From contig JAYKKT010000089.1 of NCBI GenBank assembly GCA_036023115.1, forward strand, positions 18,098,501 through 18,162,500: DNA of 64,000 bases. The letters run 5' to 3'. The notes under the pieces were generated by a model. It worked only from the letters and a program-made list of their open reading frames with translations. It ran no database searches and was not told the DNA's origin. A program made the position numbers and the translations under genes. Each line of letters starts with the position of its first letter. Positions within the stretch are counted from its first letter, which is position 1. Source of the stretch: Brasenia schreberi. Taxonomy: Eukaryota > Streptophyta > Magnoliopsida > Nymphaeales > Cabombaceae. Positions 49,794 to 59,535 of the stretch are shown piece by piece.

Positions 49794-50620
49794 AAATTCA
49801 GACACTATTTCCTAGATCATGAGATCTGGATAGTGTCCAAGCTTGACCCAATCAAGCACTTGTTCGAGAAACCCATTCTCACGGGTAGATTGGGCAAATG
49901 GCAACTCCTTCTAATGGAGTATGATCTGAAATACCATCACCAGATCTCCATTAAGGGGCAAGCCCTAGCAGATTACATGGCTGAATTCCCCTTAGAGGAC
50001 GCATATCCCACTCTTGTCGAAATGCCTGATGAAGGCATATTGCAAAACCATTTTCAAAACCACATTTTGGCAAACTCTTTCGAAAACCAAGTGTGGAAGA
50101 TGCACTTCGATGGGGCACGAAACCAACGAGGGGCTGGTGCCGGGGTCATCCTAATCTCCCCTGAAAAGGGCGAGATTCCCATAGCAGTCCGCTTAGATTT
50201 CGAATGTTCCAACAACGTAGCTGAGTATGAAGCACTCATACAAGGTTTAAGGATTTCGAAAACTTTAGGGGCATCATGCATCGAGGTCTTTGGAGATTCG
50301 CTCCTTGTCATAAACCAGGTTTTAAAAATTTGGCAAGTACGTAATGAGAAACTACTTCCATATCACGAGTTGGCCACTCGATTGGTCCAATCCTTCCAGT
50401 CGTGTAAACTCACACACATAGGAAGAGAGGACAATGTCATCGCCGATGCCCTCTCCTCCTTGGGTTCAGCCCTGAAGGTCGATCCCATTTCAGGGACCAG
50501 ATCTTTGGAAATATGGCATGCGCCCCACCCATCCACACACGACTTGGATATTTGCCAAAACAACCCAGAGTCTATTGAAAAACCCTGGTTTTATGACATA
50601 AAACAATTTTTAGAAAATGG
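49794..50620 (+). pseudogene. Element P RNase H end, linker and second RNase H
   Basis: An open frame from 49833: LTGRLGKWQLLLMEYDLKYH, ALADYMAEFPLEDAYP, then VWKMHFDGARNQRGAG (Asp), NNVAEYEALIQGL (Glu), EVFGDSLLVINQVL (Asp), and GREDNVIADALSSLGSAL (Asp). All four acidic positions of this archaeal-type RNase H are present, unlike the copy in M, which is stopped after VIN. Confidence 0.9.
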
Positions 50621-51778
50621 GGGATTCACCGAGGATGCCACATCCAAAGATAAGGCATTCATTCGTAAGATTTCGACCCGATACACCATTCTGGGTGGGG
50701 TCTTATACAAAAAAAGTTTTACCGGCATTCTGCTTAGGTGTATCGGCCTAGAGGAGGCTAGGATAGTGATGCATGAGTTCCACGATGGAGAATGTGGAGG
50801 TCATGTTAATGCCAACATGATGGCAATGAAAATACTTAGAGGGGGCTATTTTTGGTCCACCCTGAAAAAGGATTGTCACGATCATGTTAGGATGTGTCAT
50901 CCATGTCAAGTGCATGGGCACGCCATTCATATCCCATCATCTGCATTGCATTCCGTGGTCAGCCCCTGGCCATTTACCATGTGGGCGTTTGACATCGTAG
51001 GCCCAATATTTCCAAAGGCCTCGAATGGGCATCGATTTATTTTAGCAGCCACAGAGTATTTCTCCAAGTGGGTGGAAGCCATTTCCCTAACCAATGTAAT
51101 GGGGCAACATGTGGTGGCTTTCATCCGGAGGAATATCCTTGTTTGCAGATGGTTAAGTTGTGCAACACATATGGCATAACTCACCACTTCTCCTCGCCCT
51201 ACTACCCTCAAGGCAACGGCCAAGCCGAAGCCACAAACAAGACTCTCATTAGTGTTATTGAGAAAACCTTAGAGAAGGGTAGGACGTGGCACGAGAAGCT
51301 GGATGAAGCCTTATGGGCTTATAGGACTTCCATCCGGACTCCCACGAATGCCACACCATTCGAATTGGTCTATGGCACAAACGCCATTCTTCCCATTCAT
51401 ACTCAACTGCATTCATTCCATACATCCATAGCACTCGACCTCCCTCTAGAGACGCTTCAGCATGCTAGGATGGCCGAACTAGATTTGCTAGATGAGAGGC
51501 GACTCCTTGCCATGGATCATGCTCGTGCATACCGGCAAAGGATAGCCCGACATTATAGCAAACACATGAGACCTCGCCACCTGGAAGTGGGGGATCTGGT
51601 TTTAAAAACTATCCATCATCGTGGCCCACACCCCCTAGGCAAGTGGCGCCCCAACTGGGATGGATCCTATGTTGTACGAGCAACCACTACGAACAATTCG
51701 TATTGGTTGATCGATCTAGAAGGTAGGAATTTAGCAGATCCTTTAAATATTCAATACTTAAAGAAGTATCATGTGTAG
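50621..51778 (+). pseudogene. Element P integrase with deleted catalytic segment
   Basis: The frame continues from the second RNase H through AFIRKISTRYTILGGVLYKK, HEFHDGECGGH, CHPCQVHGHAI, and MWAFDIVGPI (first Asp). After AFIRRNIL (about 51142) some 55 bases are missing relative to M and Z, including the SDNGTPF block with the second catalytic Asp, and the frame shifts. The remaining part, in another frame from 51149, reads VKLCNTYGITHHFSSPYYPQ, AEATNK (Glu), ATPFELVYGTNAILP, VGDLVLKTIHHRGPHPLGKW and QYLKKYHV-stop. This enzyme could not integrate DNA. Confidence 0.92.
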
Positions 51779-52929
51779 GATCTGGATTAAATTCCATTTT
51801 TCGAAATTTTTTTAGGGATAGCTGCCCTGAGACATGTGAATAAGGTGCAAAGGAAAACTCGTGTGACCCTGAGTGAGAGAATTCGCACTTGTGAAAGAGC
51901 GGAGTCTTCAAAATCGTGGTTACATTTCAAAATCCTTCTTCTTACAAAGAAAGGCCTAGTTCAACATAGCAAGATACTTGCAAGTGGTACGTGCTATTTC
52001 TAAATAGGCTGATCTGGAATGGATCGAGTGTAGGCTTAGGATAAGTCCTCCCCTCTTCTCTTCTCCTTCTAAAAGGAAAACAAATGCCCAAAACAAAAGG
52101 GAATTTCCCATTCAAAGTCTCTTTCCAAAAGAAAGAAACCAGAATTTAAAAGAAAAATCGATTCTCTTATAAAAAAGAAGGATTAAAGAAAAAATACTCC
52201 CAAAGGGAGACCCTCGATGAAAAAAAGGAAAAAGAGGCCAAAAAGCTCAAAAAGAGCAGTTTTCCGCCTTCTGTGCCTCAAACCACGGGATGCTTCAGAA
52301 GGGACCGTGGTATCTCTTTCCCATCCCTGGCTTATCCCAAGCTAAAGCATGGTTCATTTCGAGGAATCCTAAAGTAAAAATAGGATTTACTTGAATTTCA
52401 TCTTGTTTGAGAATTCGACGTTTAGAGTAAGGCGTAGGAATTTGAAATATGCCTTGTTTTCTTATAAAACCTCCGCTAGATAAGCGAGTGTTAAGACTCA
52501 AACAAGGGCAAGCACGAAGAGCTCGAGATCCTTAGGATCGAGGCTCAAGACAGTTGTCCCTTTTGTAAATAAGTTTTGAAAACCGAACATCGAACAGCAT
52601 AGGATTTGCTCACTTGGAGCAGTAAGCCTTGTAAGTCTCTAGAGTTCGACAACATCTGGTCTCTGGGAGGTCGCCACTCTTGGCACCACACCCATGTCAT
52701 CTGCATTCCACACATGGTACTTGCATGAACATGATCCCATTTAGGACCAGATTCCATGTAAACCCTTTGGCGCGATATCTCCTCCTACCAGAGTTTGTAA
52801 ATTGAGATTTTGCTAAAAATAGGGATGATCCCATGTTCTTCGTGAATAGATCTAGGGAGACATTGAAAGGGGTGTTTGTCATCTTTGCCCTTATCCAAAT
52901 CTATTTGGACAAGGCCAAAGAGGGGCATC
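51779..52929 (+). other. Element P 3' noncoding region and polypurine tract
   Basis: No convincing gene on either strand; antisense frames at 52295-52882 are short. The last bases, CAAGGCCAAAGAGGGGCATC, are the polypurine tract directly before TGTAAACACC. The same tract in reverse lies next to the LTR of X at 16883. Confidence 0.7.
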
Positions 52930-54382
52930 TGTAAACACCCCGAAATCCCACGAATTTCTCAAATTCATCTGGTTTTGTAAAAGCAGCCCCAAAGGGCTAT
53001 TTTGAGTCTGGAAACCCAGGAGCCTTCCAAACAACCCTGTACATATGTTTTGAACTTTGTATTTTGAAAACACACAATATGGCTTTTAAAACTCTTTTAA
53101 AAACATGTTTTGAAACCCCGAAGCGGCTTGGCCTAATCCAGACAGGACCAGGAAAGCTAAGAAGAGCCTGGAACCAGAGCACATGTCAAGCCCGGCACAA
53201 CAACTCTTGTATCAAATTCACACCCCCAGGATCTCGAACGTCCAAGACCCTGTTATCATCAAAACATCCTTTGAAGTCATCTCCGGAAGGCGAAAACAGA
53301 GGTGGACGATCATGTTGGCGAAGACCCAACGCAGACGGAGCACTGATGCTGTCAGGCCCTGCACAAACCGTTCGTTTCGAATACAGCTCGAAGGAGTCAG
53401 AGTTCAGTTTGGATTGGATCTGGACCATATATATCCATATCCCAATCCAAACCCATGTATGGACTTGGATTTGGATTTGGATTCAAAAACCCAATCCAAT
53501 ATCCATATCCATGGCCCACATCACCTTCTCATAAATGGAGGTGGGGCCCACTTGAATTTCACGTGGGATTATGGGCATGAGAGAGATAAGATCAAGTGTG
53601 GTTGTAATTAAGCTTGACTTGTGTGTCAAGTTTGGGGTTAATCATGTGGGTTAGCCTAATTGATAAGCTTGTAATTAGCCAAAACCTAACCTAGGGCTGC
53701 ACCAACATGATGTGGTTAAGGTCTATGGGCCATGCAAAGGGAGCTCCTTCACCTAAACCTAACCCAAAATACCTAATCCTAGACTTCCACCCTAATCCGC
53801 CCCTAATCTAAGCCTAATCACCTAACCTACTTCCCTAATCCCGTCCTAATCCCAACCTAATCACCTAACCCACTTCCCTAAACCTAGGTTAATTTCCCTA
53901 AACCTAGCCTAATCCTAGCCTAATCACCTAACCTAGCTCACTAAACCTCACCCTAGAACCAACCCACCTAACTAAACCCTAAACCACTAAACCACCCCAT
54001 CTAAACCTAGCACACCATATCCCCCCCCAAAACCATTAAAACAAAATATCTGGCCCTACCCTAATACCAGCCCACCATATCACCTTACCACCCTCCCTAG
54101 ACCACCTAACCACTACCCCAAAACCACCCCCACCGCCCTTCACAAACGCTATAACCCCCCCCCTAGTGGGCTGGTTTTTCAAGCCTTGGACCCCACTTCC
54201 CAGCCCAGCCGAACCCAGCCGCCTGCACCACTTCCAGCCGGACCTTCCACCTGCACCACCACCAGCCACCACCTCGCTCCACCTGCTCCACCACGCCCCA
54301 GCCGACCAACCATCCGTCGCCACCCTCTTCATCCACTCCGAGCCCTGAAAAGGTGAGAGGTGGGGATTTTCGTGCGTCTACA
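52930..54382 (+). mobile_element. Element P 3' LTR (short form, without the 5' LTR deletion)
   Basis: It runs from TGTAAACACCCCG to TTTTCGTGCGTCTACA, 1453 bases. It retains 327 bases (about 53055-53381) lost from the 5' LTR, with the GACGGAGCACTGATG block common to B LTRs. Outside the gaps it is close to the 5' LTR, with scattered substitutions and small indels. G-box 53560-53565; TATA-like box with nine C near 54149-54162; CCTAA-rich tract 53750-54010. Confidence 0.92.
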
Positions 54383-55376
54383 GTGGGTTAGGTGATTAGG
54401 CTAGGATTAGGTTAGGTTTAGGGAAATTAAGCTAGGTTTAGGGAAGGATTAGGGAAGTGGGTTAGGTGATTAGGCTAGGATTAGGACAGGATTAGGGTAA
54501 AAGGCTAGGATTAGGGTTTTGTACTTAGGATTGGGTTAGGGAGCTCCCTTTGCATCACCCATAGACCTTAATTGCATCATGTTGGTGCAGCCCTAGGTTA
54601 GGTTTTTGGCTAATTACAAGCTTAAACCCATGTTAATTAGGCTAACCCACATGATTAACCCCAAACTTGACACACAAGTCAAGCTTAATTACAACCACAC
54701 TCTAATCTTATCCTCCCCCACTCTCTCTCATGCACATAATCCCACGTGAATTTCAAGTGGGCCCCACCTCCATTTATGAGAAGGTGATGTGGGCCATGGA
54801 TGTGGATATTGGATTGAATCTCTGGATCCAAATCCAAATCCAAATCCACACATGGGTTTGGATTGGGATCTGGATATATATGGTCCAGATCCAATCCAAA
54901 CTGAGTTCTGACTCCTTCAGGCTATGTTCGAAACGAACGGTTTGTGCGGGGTCTGACAGCATCAGTACTCCGTCTGCGTTGGGTCTTCGCCAACATGATC
55001 GTGCGCTTATGTTTTCGCCTTCTGGAGATGACTTCAAGTGATGTTTTGTTGATAACAGGGTCTTGGACATTCGAAATCCTGGGGGTGGATTCAACATGAG
55101 AGTTGTTGTGCCGGGCTCGACTTGTGCTCCGGTTCCAGGCTCTCCTTAGCTTTTCTGGTCATGTCTCGATTAGGCCAAGCTGCTTCGGGGTTTCAAAACG
55201 TGTTTTAAAAGGTTTTTAAAACCATATTATACATATTTAAAACATATAAAGTTTAAAACCTATGTACAGGGTTGCTTGGAAGGCTCCTGGGTTTCCAGAC
55301 TCAAAATGGCCCTTTGGGGCGGCTTTTACAAAACCAGGTTGATTTGAGAAATTCGTGGGAATTCGGGGTGTTTACA
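54383..55376 (-). mobile_element. Element M 5' LTR, right part (after nested P)
   Basis: It begins with the GTGGG target duplication (54383-54387), continues the LTR of M with a TTAGG tract (54388-54550), G-box 54743-54748, the ATCCAAATCC-rich U3 and GACGGAGTACTGATGC block (reverse), and ends ATTCGGGGTGTTTACA at 55376. Together with 43638-45105 it forms one LTR of about 2.46 kb. Confidence 0.9.
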
Positions 55377-56976
55377 GTGCATTATGGTCCTAGCCTCATC
55401 AAGGTCTCTAGAAGAAGCAAATTTGGGAAATCCTCCATTTTCTCAAAAGTTTTTAATGTCTTCAAACCAAGGTTTTTCACTTGAATTTTGGTCATTTTGG
55501 CAAATCTCAACATCGAGGGTGGATGGGGTGGGTGAGTGCCATATCTCTAAGGATCGGGTTCCCAAGGTAGGATCGACCCTTAGAGCTGATTCTAAAGATG
55601 AGAGGGCATCCGCTATGGTGTTGTCCTCTCTTCCTACGTGAGTGAGTGTACATGATTTGAAGGAATCAACCAACTTGGTGGCCAATTCGTGGTATGGAAT
55701 GAGTTTTTCGTTTTTGACTTGCCAAATTTTCAAAACTTGGTTCACAACAAGTAAAGAATCTCCAAAGACTTCGATGCATGATGCCCCTAGATTTTTCAAA
55801 ATTTTTAGGCCCTGTATGAGTGCTTCATATTCAGCCACATTATTTGAACATTCGAAATCTAGGTGAATTGCAATGGGGATCTCTCCCTTTTCAGGGGATA
55901 TGAGGATGACTCCAACACCGGCTCCTTGTTGGTTTCTTGCTCCATCAAAGTACATCTTCCATACTTGGTTTTCATTAAAACAATTTGCTAAAACATGATT
56001 TTGAAAATCGTTTGCAAATATGCCTTCATCGGGCATTTCATCAAGTATGGGATATGTTTCTTCAAGGAGAAACTCGACCACATGATCAGCTAGGGCTTGT
56101 CCCTTAATGGAGGTTTGATGATGAAATTTGAAGTCATACTCCATTAAGAGGAGTTGCCATTTACCAAGCCTACCCGTTAGGATAGGTTTTTCAAATAAGT
56201 GCTTGATCGGATCAAGCTTAGACACTATCCATATCTCATGATCTAAGAAATAATATCTAAACTTTTGGCAAGCCCACACCAATGCCAAGCACGTTTTCTC
56301 CATGGCTTGGTAATTCCTTTCATATGCCAATAGAGTTTTTGAAATATAGTAAATGGCATACTCTTTATGGCCATCATCCTCATATTGAGCTAACAAAGCA
56401 CCCAATGCATTCGTATGTATGGAAATGTAAAGTAGCAATGGTTTTCTTTGCTTTGGAGGTTTTAAAATCGGAGGATTTACTAAATAGGCTTTTAACCTTT
56501 TGAAAGCCTTTTGACAATTGTCATCCCATACAAATTTCACCCATTTTCGCAAAAGTTTGTTGAAAGATTCACATCTTGTTGCCAAGTTTGAAATGAACCT
56601 CCTAATTGCTTGGAGGCGACCTTGGAGGCTTCAGATTTGAGTCAAATTGGAGGGTGGAGGCATGCCTATGATGGCTCAACACTTAGAGGGGTCGACTTCA
56701 ATGCCCCTTTGGCTCACCATAAAGCCTAAAAGCCTACTCGATTCCACTCCGAATACACATTTTTGAGGGTTTAGTTTTACTTTGTAAAGCCTAAGTCTTT
56801 AGAAAACTTTTTACAAAGATTCAATGTGAGTGCATCGGGTTTTTGATTTCACCAAAAGATCATCCACATATACTTCCAAGAGCTCATGAATTTGATCGTG
56901 AAAAATAGTAGTCATGGCTCTTTGGTATGTGGCACCGACATTTTTCAAAACAAATGGCATAACCGTGTAACAGGAT
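55377..56976 (-). pseudogene. Element Z RT end, RNase H and second RNase H
   Basis: The minus strand from 56976 reads GATYQRAM-like RT text, LLEVYVDDLL-like text with the YVDD region near 56860, SGKLLGFMV-like connection text, then an open frame 56585-55443. That frame covers RNase H (KPLLLYISIHTNALGALLAQ, ISKTLLAYERNYQAMEKTCL) and the second RNase H (VWKMYFDGARNQQGAGVG, NNVAEYEALIQGL, EVFGDSLLVVNQVL, GREDNTIADALSSLESAL). After a stop near 55443 it goes on to about 55380, where M is inserted; beyond M it joins 33343. The reverse transcriptase is cut at 56976 by the LTR at 56977, and its N-terminal part, gag and 5' LTR lie outside the window or were lost. Confidence 0.9.
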
Positions 56977-59535
56977 TGTAAACACCTCAAAATCCCACGA
57001 TTTTCTCAAATATGCCTGGTTTAACAAAAGCAGCCCCCAAAGGGCTATTTTGAGTCTGGAAACCCAGGAGCCTTCCAGACAACCCTGTACATATGTTGAA
57101 ACCATATATACGTTTTAAAACTGTATACATATAGTTTCAGACTTTTAAAAGGTGTTTTGAAACCCTGAAAACCTTCCGACCTGACCAAAGCAGGACCGAA
57201 AAGGCAAAGGAGAGCCCGAACCCAAAGCATACTTCAAGCCCGGCACATCAACTCTCGTATGAAAATCATCCCCAGATTCTCAGACATCCAAGCCCCAGAT
57301 ATTAGAAATTTGCTCAAAATGAACTCTTGAAGGTGAGAAGAAGAGTGGACGACAATGTTGGCGAAGACCCAATGCAAGACGGAGTACTGATAAGGTCAGG
57401 ACCCACACAAATCGTCTGTTTCGAAACGCCATGAAGGAATCAAAAAATCAGATTTGGGTCGGATCTGGACCATATATATCTAGATCCAAACCCAACATGT
57501 ATTTAGATTTGGATCCCAAGATCCAAATCCAATATCTATATCCATGGCCCACATCACCTTCTCATAAATGGAGGTGAGGGGCCCACAAATATTTCACGTG
57601 AAATGCCTTGGAAGGCTTGGGTAGAGAGAGAAAGGGGGATAAAGTATGAGTGAGAAAGTTGGTAGGCTTGACTTTTGGTCAAGGGTGGGTTAACCTTGTG
57701 GGTTTAGCCAAGAGCGTGGGTTTAAGCTTGTATGCACCTATACCTAACCTGGGGCTGCACCAACTTTGACATGGCTGCAATTGAACCAGTGGACCGGTGC
57801 CAAGGGGAGGTTCCTAAACCTAGCCCTAAGCTAGCTCACCTCACCTAGCCACTTTCCCTAAAACCTGACCTAAGCCTAACCTAGACCTAACCCTTCTCAC
57901 CCAAAACCGCCCCAACCTCACCTAGCCGACATCACCTAGCTAGACCACCTAGACCCTAACCAACTAAGCCTAAACCCACCTTAGTGCACCTAATTAAACC
58001 CTTAACCACTATGTCCCAGCCCACCTAACCGACCTACCCCAAACCACTAACCAGCCCCCCCTAACCGACCTACCCCAAACCATGTCCCATGCCCACCTTA
58101 TTACAAATATCTGGCCCATACCCCCTAACCGACACAACCCATTCCCAGCTTATAAAAACCCCTCTTCATTGTGGGTTTCCCTCTCTCTCCTCCACTCTCT
58201 CCATGCCCCCTAGGACCTGGCCAGTTCCACCTTCATCCATCCCTCCATCTTGGGACCCGGCCAGTACCTCTCCACTCCAACCGACTCCATCACCTTTCAC
58301 CTTCGGCGAGAAGCACCTTGTTCCGGCCACCACTTCCATCCACCAGCACCGCCTCCATTCTTGGTTAGTACCCCACCTCAACCTCACCTAACCTTCATCC
58401 TGTCTTCACCCCCTTCTTGCCCGCCAAGCACCACTCGGCCAGCACCTGCCACTCCATCACTCGACTAGCATCAAGCCACCTTCTTCCGGCCACCACACTT
58501 CAACATCACCTACCGCCAACCTACACCCAAGGAGCTCCCCTTTTGTTGCCCAAGACGACTCGTCAAGGCCAAACCCACGCCAGTTGAACATGGACCAGCT
58601 ACATGTAAGTGCCTAAACTCGGTTCCTTATATGAACTTGTTTTATGTTCAATTAAATTTTGATACAGGGTTGTAATGATGGAGCATTGTCTCCCCCCAAT
58701 TGTAATAACGTGGTTTGACACACCAACACACACATGCACTTGAGCCTTTCCGCTCTTAGTTGCACACCCTTTTGGCACACACATGGGCCTTGACAGCCCC
58801 TAAGATATAGTTATATTTATATATATTCGGTTGCGTGGGTTTTCCATGAAGTCGTGGGTGTTGTCTTTCAATTCTACACTCACACACATTGAGATTTCGC
58901 TCTTACTCCCAAGACCCTAGTAAGGGCCATATTGCAATTTTATTTTGGTGTTTCATTCAAGTCGTGTGCGTGGTCTTTCAATTCTACACTCACACACACA
59001 TTGAGCTTTCGCTCTTACTCCCAAGCCCTAATAAGGGCCATATTGCAATTATATTGAGGTTTTTACATTACAAGTCGTGTGAGTTGTCTTTACATATATA
59101 CACAACACCCACGCACACATTGGCGACCTTCGGGCCCATATATATTATAAGTATTTTCCTTCCGCTATGTCTTTAAGATTTGGGTTTTATGGTTCAGCTG
59201 TGTGAGTAGTCTTTTCATATATACACGACACACACTTACACAATTGAGCCTTTCCGCTCTTAAGATATAGCCATATTTCCCTTTTGCAATTTACATTACG
59301 CAATTTCCCTTAAGCATTGTCTTTCAATTCGGGTTTTCCCTTGGAGTAGTGTGAGTTTGCATTGCATATTCGCCATACCACGAGTTAGGACGCATATTGC
59401 ATCAAAGCAAACCCCACACTCCCGTACAAAATCACCCAACTTAGGTCACTTGCGCACACACCTAGTTGGCCCACATAGCATAAAAATTGAAAGACATAGG
59501 CACGTGTAAATCCCACGTGAAATAAAACTTGCAAC
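56977..59535 (+). mobile_element. Plus-strand family-B LTR inserted in RT of Z, interrupted at 59535
   Basis: It starts TGTAAACACCTCAAAATCCC directly against the RT frame of Z. In order it contains the GAGTACTGAT block, G-box 57595-57600, CCTAA/CTAACC tract (57830-58140), TATAAAAA at 58151-58158, a Pro/Ser-rich leader, donor-like GTAAGTG at 58605-58611, TGTAATAATGGAG block (58660-58705), and mini-hairpin units near 58743, 59003 and 59247. It stops mid-way through the terminal block at 59535, where another LTR begins. Its end is beyond the window. Confidence 0.82.

Larger units (their letters stand above)
45106..54382 (+). mobile_element. Element P: plus-strand deletion derivative of a Tat-type element, nested in M
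   Basis: 9277 bases with family-B LTRs at 45106-46251 and 52930-54382. Target duplication GTGGG at 45101-45105 and 54383-54387 is perfect, and the interrupted LTR of M continues exactly as in M's other LTR near 35495. Internal order: PBS, gag remnant (zinc knuckle only), protease, RT, RNase H, second RNase H, integrase, a 1.15-kb noncoding stretch, polypurine tract. It lacks the gag capsid region and part of the integrase core and has several stops, so it is non-autonomous. Confidence 0.93.
33344..55376 (-). mobile_element. Element M: minus-strand Tat-type Ty3/gypsy element carrying nested element P
   Basis: Order on the minus strand is 5' LTR (43638-45105 plus 54383-55376, split by P), PBS, gag, protease, RT, RNase H, second RNase H, integrase, 3' noncoding, and 3' LTR (33344-36408). 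Without P and one copy of the duplication it is about 12.7 kb. The flanks are ATGCA (33339-33343) and GTGCA (55377-55381), a target duplication with one change, and Z pol continues across it. The presence of a second, archaeal-type RNase H places it in the Tat lineage. Every coding part has lesions, and the 3' LTR start and polypurine tract are gone. Confidence 0.9.
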
